Source: Streptomyces pactum
GTDB taxonomy: Bacteria > Actinomycetota > Actinomycetes > Streptomycetales > Streptomycetaceae
Direction: 5' to 3'
Length of the DNA stretch: 64,000 nucleotides
Assembly: GCF_016031615.1 (NCBI RefSeq)
Contig: NZ_JACYXC010000001.1
Span: 4,960,001 to 5,024,000 of the forward strand
In this document: positions 41,545-48,367 of the stretch, in pieces
How the letters are laid out: every line of letters begins with the position of its first letter
Position numbering within the stretch: position 1 is the first letter of the stretch
Position numbers and translations under genes: made by a program
The notes under the pieces: generated by a model
What the model was told of the DNA's origin: nothing
Databases searched by the model: none
Seen by the model: only the letters and a program-made list of their open reading frames with translations

Positions 41545-42081
41545 TCGGCCGGGGGCGGCCGGGGCCATGCGGCCGGGTGTACGGGCGCCGTATCGCCCGG
41601 GGCGGCCGGGCGGGTGTGCGGCGGCACCGCGCGGGTGGCGTCGCCGGCCGGGCCGCGCGCAGTCCCGGGTCTGCCGGGTGCCGCCTTCGCCGGGGCCGCA
41701 TCTGCGGGGCGGGGTGCCGGGCGCGGCCTCTGCCGGGCCAGGCACCGGACGCGGCCCCTGCCGGTCTGGGTGGGGTGCGGCCTCTGCCGGGCCGGGTGCC
41801 GGTCGCTCCGGGGCATGACGGACCAGGACCCTTTCCCTCACCGGTTGTCGGGCGGGTGGCCCCGGCCGTGCGCGGGCTCCGCCGGGTGCGGGCCTCCGGG
41901 GAGCGGTCGTGCCGCGCGGTGCCGTCGCCCCGGCCCGGGCCGGCGCTCCGGCGGCGGGCCACCCCGGCGCTCGGCCGACGGGGTGCCCGGCGCGCGGAAG
42001 GATGTTCCGGCGGCATATACCAGGGGCCGGACGGGTGATCGTCCTTGACGCGGCGTCCGCCGGGGAGGACCGTGGGGCCTT
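41545..42081. other. Gene-free spacer with imperfect repeats
   Basis: No gene is supported in 537 bases. Between about 41640 and 41810 the words CCTCTGCCGGGCC and GGTGCCGG recur several times with 20-50-base spacing. Open shadow frames cover both strands. Confidence 0.5.
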
Positions 42082-42742
42082 ATGAGGGGCGAACCCAGTT
42101 GCCCGAAGTGCGGTGGCCGGGTGCGGGCGCCCGGCCTCTTCGCGGACTCCTGGCAGTGCGCGGTGCACGGCACCGTGTTCCCGTTGCAGCCCGTGGTCCC
42201 GCCGAGCGTCGAGGCGCTGGCGGTCGTGGTGCGCCGTGCCCAGGTACCGGTGTGGATGCCGTGGCCGCTGCCGGTCGGCTGGCTGTTCACCGGGGTGGCG
42301 TCCGCGGGGGACGACCGCAGCGGCGGCCGGGCCACCGTGGTGGCGTGCTCCGGCCCCGGTCCGCTCGGCGGCCCCGGGGAACTGCTGCTGATCGCCGAGG
42401 AGCTGGGGGTGGGGCTCGGCGCCCGCTTCGCCGGCCTCCCCGGCCCGGACCCCGGCCCCGGGATGTGTGTGGACAAGCCGCCGCCGGTCAAGGTGCTCGC
42501 CGCCGGCCGGCCCACCCCGCTGTGGAACGTCGAGGGGGCCCCGCCGGACCGGGCGGTCTTCGCCGGCGAGGCCCGCGGGCTGTGGCTGTGGGCGGTGGTC
42601 TGGCCCGAGCAGACCGGCCTGCTGATGTACGACGAGCTGGTACTGGCCGACGTCCGGGACGCGGGGGCGGAGGTCGAGCTGCTGCCCTGCGGGGCCCCTC
42701 TCGCCCCGGCTGATCGCCGACCCGGGCCACCCGCCGCCCTGA
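42082..42742 (+). CDS. DUF6758-like protein, C-terminus frameshifted as read
   Basis: A Streptomyces-conserved protein of about 219 residues in its inferred intact form. The N-terminus has a small zinc-ribbon pattern (SCPKCGGRV then CAVHG). The body is mixed alpha/beta, including LPVGWLFTGVASAGDDRSGG and GLWLWAVVWPEQTGLLMYDE. As read, the frame continues to 43071 through Pro-rich spacer. Removing one C from the run 42695-42698 gives the family-like ending CGALSPRLIADPGHPPP and a stop at 42742. So the long 329-residue version is probably an artefact. The function is unknown. Confidence 0.8.
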
Positions 42743-43506
42743 CGCGTTCGGGATTCACCCCCGACCCGCCGCCCTGTTCCGGGCCCCTTCCCCTGATCCG
42801 TCGCCCCGTCCCGTCCCGGGCCACCGCCGCCCCGTTCCGGTCCGCGGTTCGCCCTGACCGGCTGCCGGTGTGCGGTCCGGGGGCGCCTGTCGGCCCGGAC
42901 CGCCCGGCGTCGCTCGTGGTTGCGACCGGCCGCCTGCGTCCCGTCCGGGGGTCCTTCCTGACCCTGACGGACTGCCGCGTCCCTGCCCGGGTTCAGCCTG
43001 ACCCGCCGCCCCGTCCCCTGCGGGGGGTTCGCACTGACCGGTTGCCCTGTTCCGGTCCGGGTTCGCCCTGACCGGAACCCCCGTCCCGTCCGGGGCCCGC
43101 CGCCGGCCACTGCCCTCCGGCCACCGGTGCCGGGCCGCCGCCCGGCCCCCGCCGTCCAGGGTAGCCCGCCCCGTCTGCCCGCCCCGGTCCGTCGGTCCCG
43201 GCCTCATCGGTCCCCGGGCCACCCGCCCCGGCCGCTTCCCGGCGCACGCCCGTGCCACGCCTGGCGCACGTGCCCGCCGTCGCCCCGGCGCCCGTCCCCG
43301 CCGTCGCCCCGGCGCGGGTCTCCCCGTCCCCGGATCGCTCCGCCCGGCCGTGCCCCCGGGCGCCCGTGCGTCCCGGCCGGTGGGGTCGCGCCCACCCGGT
43401 TCCGGCGGGGGCCGCGGTGCCGGCGGAGCGGTGCGGGACGCCCTCGTTGGCCCGGTACAGTGGTGCGGTCCCCTTTTGTCCCCGGTCGCAGCTTGGAGTA
43501 CGCGTC
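42743..43506. other. Gene-free spacer with degenerate GGTTCGCCCTGACCGG repeats
   Basis: The word GGTTCGCCCTGACCGG or a variant occurs at 42846, about 42990, 43027 and 43060, with Pro-coding filler between. No gene is supported. The promoter of the PHP gene lies near 43440-43490 (candidate -10 TACAGT at about 43454). Confidence 0.5.
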
Positions 43507-44397
43507 GTGCGCATCGACCTGCACACCCACTCCACTGCTTCCGACGGCACCGACACCCCGGCGGAGCTGGTGCGCAACGCCGCCGCCGCGGGGCTGGACG
43601 TCGTCGCCCTCACCGACCACGACACGGTCGCCGGACACCGGGCCGCGCTCGACGCGCTGCCGGCCGGGCTGACCCTGGTCACCGGCGCCGAACTCTCCTG
43701 CCGCCTCGCCCCGGCCGGGCCGGCCGACGGCGAAGGGGTGAGCCTGCACCTGCTGGCGTACCTCTTCGACCCCGACGAGCCGGAGCTGGCCCGGGAGCGC
43801 GAGCTGGTGCGGGACGACCGCGAGCCGCGGGCGCGCAAGATGGTCGCCCGGCTCCAGGAGCTGGGGGTGCCGGTCACCTGGGAGCAGGTGGCACGGATCG
43901 CCGGCGACGGCGCCGTCGGCCGGCCGCACGTCGCCACCGCGCTGGTGGAACTCGGCGTGGTGCCGACGGTCTCCGACGCCTTCACGGCCGAGTGGATCGG
44001 CAACGGCGGGCGGGCCGACGTCCGAAAGCACGAGCTGGACCCCTTCGAGGCGGTCCGGCTGGTCAAGGGCGCCGGCGGGGTGGCCGTCTTCGCCCACCCG
44101 CTCGCGGTCAAGCGCGGCCGGTGCGTCCCGGAGAGCGTGATCGCCGAGCTGGCGGCGGCCGGCCTGGACGGCGTCGAGGTGGACCACATGGACCACGACG
44201 GGCCCACCCGCGCCCGGCTGCGCGGTCTCGCGGCCGACCTCGGACTCCTCACCACCGGTTCCAGCGACTACCACGGCAGCCGGAAGACCTGCCGGCTCGG
44301 CGAGTACACCACCGACCCGGAGATCTACGGCGAGATCGTGCGCCGTGCCACCGGGGCGTTCCCGGTGCCGGGCACCGGCGGAAGCGCCCTCCGCTAA
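43507..44397 (+). CDS. PHP-domain metal-dependent phosphoesterase
   Basis: A 296-residue trinuclear metal phosphoesterase. The PHP motifs are present: DLHTHSTASDGT (HxH), ALTDHDTV, the GAELSC glutamate, VAVFAHPLAVKRG and the final SSDYHGS. This set matches the RNase AM/YciV-like branch, which acts on 3',5'-nucleotides or RNA 5' ends; I cannot decide the substrate. GTG 43507 gives the family start VRIDLHTHS. It is followed after 220 bases by the marC gene on the same strand. Confidence 0.94.
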   Translation: MRIDLHTHSTASDGTDTPAELVRNAAAAGLDVVALTDHDTVAGHRAALDALPAGLTLVTGAELSCRLAPAGPADGEGVSLHLLAYLFDPDEPELARERELVRDDREPRARKMVARLQELGVPVTWEQVARIAGDGAVGRPHVATALVELGVVPTVSDAFTAEWIGNGGRADVRKHELDPFEAVRLVKGAGGVAVFAHPLAVKRGRCVPESVIAELAAAGLDGVEVDHMDHDGPTRARLRGLAADLGLLTTGSSDYHGSRKTCRLGEYTTDPEIYGEIVRRATGAFPVPGTGGSALR

Positions 44398-44617
44398 GCA
44401 CCGGCCGCCGCCCCGGCCACCGGGGCCGGACTCCGTCGGACCCACCGGACCCCCCCCTGCCCGCGCCACCGCGGCCGCGGGGGCCCGGCCGCCGGGGCTG
44501 TCCGCCGGTCGCGAGCCCTCCCGCGGGCCCGCGCCCCGCCCGGCCGGTCACCTCCTCCCCTTCAGTACGCCGCAAGGCAGCACCCTTCACACCCCTTCAC
44601 CCCAGCAAGGCATCACC

Positions 44618-45223
44618 GTGTTCGACGTCGCCGTCTTCGGATCCCTCTTTCTCACCCTTTTTGTCATCATGGACCCCCCGGGGATCACCCCGATCTTCCT
44701 CGGGCTCACCGCGGGCCGGCCGCTGAAGGTGCAGCGCAGGATGGCCTGGCAGGCGGTCGCGGTCGCCTTCGGCGTGATCGCCGTGTTCGGCATCCTGGGC
44801 CAGCGGATCCTGGACTATCTCCACGTCTCGGTGCCCGCGCTGATGATCGCGGGCGGACTGCTGCTGCTCCTGATCGCCCTGGACCTGCTGACCGGCAAGA
44901 CCGACGAGCCCAAGCAGACCAAGGACGTGAACGTGGCACTGGTGCCGCTGGGCATGCCGCTGCTGGCCGGCCCGGGCGCCATCGTCTCGGTGATCCTGGC
45001 GGTGCAGCACGCGGACGGCTTCGGCGGCCAGGTCTCGGTCTGGGCCGCCATCGTGGCGATGCACGTGGTGCTGCTGCTGGTCATGCGGTACTCGCTGCTG
45101 ATCATCCGGGTGATCAAGGACGGCGGTGTGGTGCTGGTGACCCGGCTCGCCGGGATGATGCTCTCCGCGATCGCGGTCCAGCAGATCATCAACGGCGTCA
45201 CCCAGGTCATCCACGGCGCCTGA
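44618..45223 (+). CDS. MarC family integral membrane protein
   Basis: A 201-residue membrane protein with six predicted helices. The family block VIMDPPGITPIFLGLT is in helix 1 and the PLGMPLLAGPGAIVSVI block starts the second half, an internal duplication typical of MarC. GTG 44618 is chosen from AAGG at 44607-44610 and the family start. MarC was once linked to multiple antibiotic resistance but that was withdrawn for E. coli, so the role is open. A long hairpin terminator follows. Confidence 0.94.
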   Translation: MFDVAVFGSLFLTLFVIMDPPGITPIFLGLTAGRPLKVQRRMAWQAVAVAFGVIAVFGILGQRILDYLHVSVPALMIAGGLLLLLIALDLLTGKTDEPKQTKDVNVALVPLGMPLLAGPGAIVSVILAVQHADGFGGQVSVWAAIVAMHVVLLLVMRYSLLIIRVIKDGGVVLVTRLAGMMLSAIAVQQIINGVTQVIHGA

Positions 45224-45297
45224 CCCCGCCCTGCCCCGGCGGCCGGCCGGTCGCGCCGACCGCCCCGGGGCCTCCCGGCGCGCCGGTCCCGGAACAC

Positions 45298-45339
45298 CAC
45301 GGCGCCCCCGTACGGAACATTCCGTACGGGGGCGCCGTG
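45298..45339. terminator. 19-base perfect hairpin between marC and the 50-residue gene
   Basis: CACGGCGCCCCCGTACGGA at 45298-45316 pairs perfectly with 45321-45339 across the loop ACAT. The flanking genes converge, so it can terminate both. Confidence 0.9.
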
Positions 45340-45440
45340 CCGCTGTCTCGGGGGTGCGCCGGGGTCCGCCCCGGCTCCGCCCGGTGTCCGCCGCCCGCGT
45401 CGCGTATACGTGCCGCGCCGCGACGGTGGCCGTCGGGCGG

Positions 45441-45593
45441 TTACGAGGCGGCGGTTTCGGCGGGGCGGATGTAGATGCGCTGGCCGACTGCGGCGGCCTG
45501 CTGCACGATCCGGTTGACGGAGGCGGCGTCCACGACGGTGCTGTCCACGGCGGTGCCGTCGATGTCGTCCAGGCGCATTATCTCGAAGCGCAC
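45441..45593 (-). CDS. Conserved small protein, 50 residues
   Basis: The product begins MRFEIMRLDDIDGTAVDSTV, continues VDAASVNRIVQQAAAVGQRI and ends YIRPAETAAS. GTG 45593 has AAGGGAG at correct spacing; ATG 45578 would be a weaker internal start. It should fold as a strand, an acidic loop and one amphipathic helix, with no membrane segment or cysteine. I recall near-identical short proteins in other Streptomyces, but no function. The upstream region is strikingly AT-rich for this genome and carries operator-like repeats. Confidence 0.8.
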   Translation of the reverse strand: MRFEIMRLDDIDGTAVDSTVVDAASVNRIVQQAAAVGQRIYIRPAETAAS

Positions 45594-45685
45594 AGGCTTC
45601 TCCCTTCGTCGGAATGTCCTCCTGCGGAGCAACCACTGCGCACGGCCACACTGCCGTGCACGGTTTCGTACCTGTTCAACGGACG

Positions 45686-45738
45686 GTAGGGGTGAAACAT
45701 TCCCTACGCTAACGAAAATTTTTGTGAGGCTAAATAAC
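45686..45738. promoter_or_regulatory. AT-rich island with hairpin and DtxR/DmdR-like half-sites
   Basis: GTAGGG (45686-45691) and CCCTAC (45702-45707) form an inverted repeat with a 10-base spacer. GCTAAC and GCTAAA follow, and 45720-45738 matches the Streptomyces iron-box consensus TTAGGTGAGCCTAACCTAA at 13 of 19 positions by eye. The island lies about 95 bases upstream of the 50-residue gene and 320 upstream of the NYN gene. Confidence 0.4.
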
Positions 45739-46058
45739 GTGCTGGGTCGCGCGGCCGTCCGAGTTGAGGGGTGCGGCTGCGAGACGAGGGGCGCCGGGGG
45801 TACGGCGGTGCGGCGGCGCGGGCCGGTGGGGTGCGCGGCGAGCGGGGGCGGGTGGCGCGCGGGGACGGGTGGGGCGAGGTCCGGTCCGGGACGACGGTGC
45901 CGCCGCCCCGGACCCGGGTACCCCGCAACCGCCCGGACAATCCCACCCGTACGGCGGGCGGTGGACGACCGACGGCGCGACGGCGCACGTCCGACGGGCG
46001 GCCGCCGGACCGCGACCGGTTTGTGTCCGCCGCGCCGTACCCCAAGAATGAACGGCGT

Positions 46059-47033
46059 ATGAATGACGCCAGCCCCCCGACCCAGGCGGATCCCGGCCCG
46101 CCGGACCTCGACGCACCGGACGCCGGCCGGCCGCACCTCGGTGCGCTCCTCGCCGCCGTCGAGCGCACCAACGAGCTGCTGCAGCGGGTCCTCGCCGAGG
46201 TCGCCACCACCCCGTCCACCCACGCGATCTTCGCCGACGCCGGCTACGTCTACGCCGCCGCCGGTCGGCTGGTGGCCGGCACCGAGGACCGCCGGACCTT
46301 CGCCCTGGACGCCGAGGGGTTCATCGACGCCTTCATCGACAAGGCGCGGGCGATCTTCCCCGACAGCCGGCTGCTCCGCGTCTACTGGTACGACGGCGCC
46401 CGCCGGCGCATCCACACCGCCGAGCAGCAGCGCATCGCCGAGCTCCCCGACGTCAAGGTGCGGCTGGGCAACCTCAACGCCAACAACCAGCAGAAGGGCG
46501 TGGACTCGCTGATCCGCGGCGACCTGGAGTCGCTCGCGCGGCACCGCGCCATCGGCGACGCCGTCCTGATCGGCGGTGACGAGGACCTGGTCAGCGCGGT
46601 GGAGGCGGCCCAGGGGTACGGCGCGCGGGTGCACCTGTGGGGCATCGACGCGGTGGAGGGCCGCAACCAGGCCGAACCGCTGCTGTGGGAGGTGGACAGC
46701 CAGCGCACCTTCGACCTCGACTTCTGCCGGCCGTACGTGACCCGCCGGACCGAGGGCTACGAGCCGTACGGCGAGGCCGGGGCCGGAGGCCCGGCGCCCG
46801 GCCGCGACGAGGTGCGCTTCGTCGGCGCCCAGGTCGCGGCCCAGTGGCTCGCCGCCCGGGGCCGGGACTCGCTCGCCGAGCTGCTGCCCGGCCGCCCCTA
46901 CCTGCCCGGCCCGGTGGACCAGGAACTCCTCTTCGAGGCCGAGGCGCTGCTGCGGCTCTCCCTGCGGGCCCACGCCGACCTGCGGCGGGCCCTCCGGGAC
47001 GGCTTCTGGGAACACCTCCAGGCCCAGTACTGA
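46059..47033 (+). CDS. NYN-domain protein (PIN-like nuclease fold)
   Basis: A 324-residue protein whose residues about 48-205 form a NYN domain. The acidic metal-site positions appear as FADAGYVYA, KGVDSLIRGDLESL and LIGGDEDLVSAV, which suggests an active RNase. Residues 25-47 are a helix (LGALLAAVERTNELLQRVLA) and the C-terminal 80 residues are helical (VRFVGAQVAAQWLAARGRDS), perhaps for partner binding. ATG 46059 is chosen because upstream residues are Arg/Pro spacer, though no strong ribosome site is seen. The target RNA is unknown. Tandem repeats follow the stop. Confidence 0.9.
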   Translation: MNDASPPTQADPGPPDLDAPDAGRPHLGALLAAVERTNELLQRVLAEVATTPSTHAIFADAGYVYAAAGRLVAGTEDRRTFALDAEGFIDAFIDKARAIFPDSRLLRVYWYDGARRRIHTAEQQRIAELPDVKVRLGNLNANNQQKGVDSLIRGDLESLARHRAIGDAVLIGGDEDLVSAVEAAQGYGARVHLWGIDAVEGRNQAEPLLWEVDSQRTFDLDFCRPYVTRRTEGYEPYGEAGAGGPAPGRDEVRFVGAQVAAQWLAARGRDSLAELLPGRPYLPGPVDQELLFEAEALLRLSLRAHADLRRALRDGFWEHLQAQY

Positions 47034-47046
47034 CCGCCCGGGATAC

Positions 47047-47215
47047 CCCCGAGGTCGGTCAGGGGCGGGGTCGGGGCACCCCCGAGGCGGGTCGGGGGTC
47101 GTGGTCGGGACGTGCCGGGACGGGCGGGGCAGCCCCGAGGTCGGTCAGGGGCGGGGTCGGGGCACCCCGAGGTCGGTCGGGGTCGGGGTCGGGGCACCCT
47201 GAGGCGGGTCAGGGG
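47047..47215. repeat. Tandem repeats of a 30-36-base G-rich unit
   Basis: A 36-base unit starting CCCCGAGGTCGGTCAGGGGC is identical at 47047-47082 and 47133-47168. Shorter variants begin near 47079, 47165 and 47197. The array fills the convergent spacer after the NYN gene. The runs of four Gs could form quadruplexes. Confidence 0.85.
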
Positions 47216-47263
47216 CGGGGACGGGCGGGTCCGCGTCCGGCCGGAGGCCCTTCGGCCGGACCG

Positions 47264-48145
47264 CTACCCGGCACCGGCGCCGAGCCAGAAGGCGCGGAGC
47301 GCCTCGGCGGTGTCCTCCGGTCGCTCGGCGTTGGGGGAGTGCCCGGCGCCCTCCACGACCGTACGGCGGGCCGACAGCCGCGCCGCCATGGCGTCCATCA
47401 GCGGTACCGGCCAGGCGTAGTCGGTCTCCCCCGACAGCACGTGCACGGGCAGCCCCACCGCCGCCAGCGCGGCGACCCGGTCGGGTTCGTCCAGCAGCTG
47501 CCGGCCGGTGGCACGCAACTGCTCCGGCCGGGTGTTCAGCCACCGCCGGTGCAGGAACTCCCGTACCTCGGCAGGGGTGGCGGACTCCGGAGCCTCCGGC
47601 GGATCAAGCCGTCGCATCGCCTGCCACACCGACTCCATGTCCAGGGTGGCCAGGGCGTCCAGCAGCATCCGCGTCCGGGCCCGCTGTGCCTCCGCGATGG
47701 CGGCCGGCCCCGAGCTCATCAGGGTCAGCGAGGCGAACGGGGCCGCGTCCCGCAGTACCGCCTCCCGCACGACCAGGCCGCCGAGCGAGTGCCCCAGCAC
47801 GTGGACGCGCCGCCCGTCCCCGCCGTCCTCCCCGGCGAGGGCCGCGGCCTGGGCGAGTACGTCCCTGCCCAGCTCCTCGCGGGTGTAGGCACCCGGGTCC
47901 GCCGGGCCGGGGCTCTCGTGCTGCCCGCGCCCGTCCACCGCGACCACCCGGAACCCGGCGGCGGCCAGCGGCTCCAGCAGCGCGATGAAGTCCTCCTTGC
48001 TGCCGGTGAACCCCGGGACCAGCAGGGCCGTACCGCGTACCGGCCCGTCCGGCCGTGCGTCGTGGACCGCGAACCGCCCGCGCCCGGTCTCCAGCGGGTA
48101 CGCCCGGGCGCAGGCGGGCAGGGTGAGGGTCGGCGGCGTACTCAT
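47264..48145 (-). CDS. Alpha/beta-hydrolase fold protein
   Basis: A 293-residue single-domain hydrolase. The nucleophile elbow is VLGHSLGG (Ser about 121), the oxyanion region is LLVPGFTGSKED, the acid is probably in SGETDYAWP and the His in VEGAGHSPNAE. The cap region (about 150-225) has an Arg/Leu-rich helical insert. ATG 48145 (MSTPPTLTLPACARAYPLET) is chosen over longer Arg/Pro-coding starts. The substrate is unknown; esters or lactones are possible. It converges with the NYN gene. Confidence 0.9.
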   Translation of the reverse strand: MSTPPTLTLPACARAYPLETGRGRFAVHDARPDGPVRGTALLVPGFTGSKEDFIALLEPLAAAGFRVVAVDGRGQHESPGPADPGAYTREELGRDVLAQAAALAGEDGGDGRRVHVLGHSLGGLVVREAVLRDAAPFASLTLMSSGPAAIAEAQRARTRMLLDALATLDMESVWQAMRRLDPPEAPESATPAEVREFLHRRWLNTRPEQLRATGRQLLDEPDRVAALAAVGLPVHVLSGETDYAWPVPLMDAMAARLSARRTVVEGAGHSPNAERPEDTAEALRAFWLGAGAG

Positions 48146-48286
48146 GCCGCCGAGGCTATCGGGCCGCCGGCCCGGGCCCGTGCGATCCGGCCCTGTGCGA
48201 TCCGGTCCCGCGCGAGCCTGTGCGCGCTCCGCCCCGCGCGTGATCCGGCCCGCGTGCGCGCCCCGGCCCCCTCCCATGAACGACGC

Positions 48287-48323
48287 AGGGGCCCCTGCCG
48301 CCGTCGTGGCGGAAGGGGCCCCT
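48287..48323 (-). terminator. Hairpin terminator of the DEAD-box helicase gene
   Basis: AGGGGCCCCTGCCGCC (48287-48302) pairs with 48308-48323 with a single mismatch and a GTCGT loop. It lies 45 bases past the helicase stop on that strand. Confidence 0.8.
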
Positions 48324-48367
48324 CGCGGGTGGGCGCGCGTACCCGGAACGGGTGCCGCGTGTCCTGA

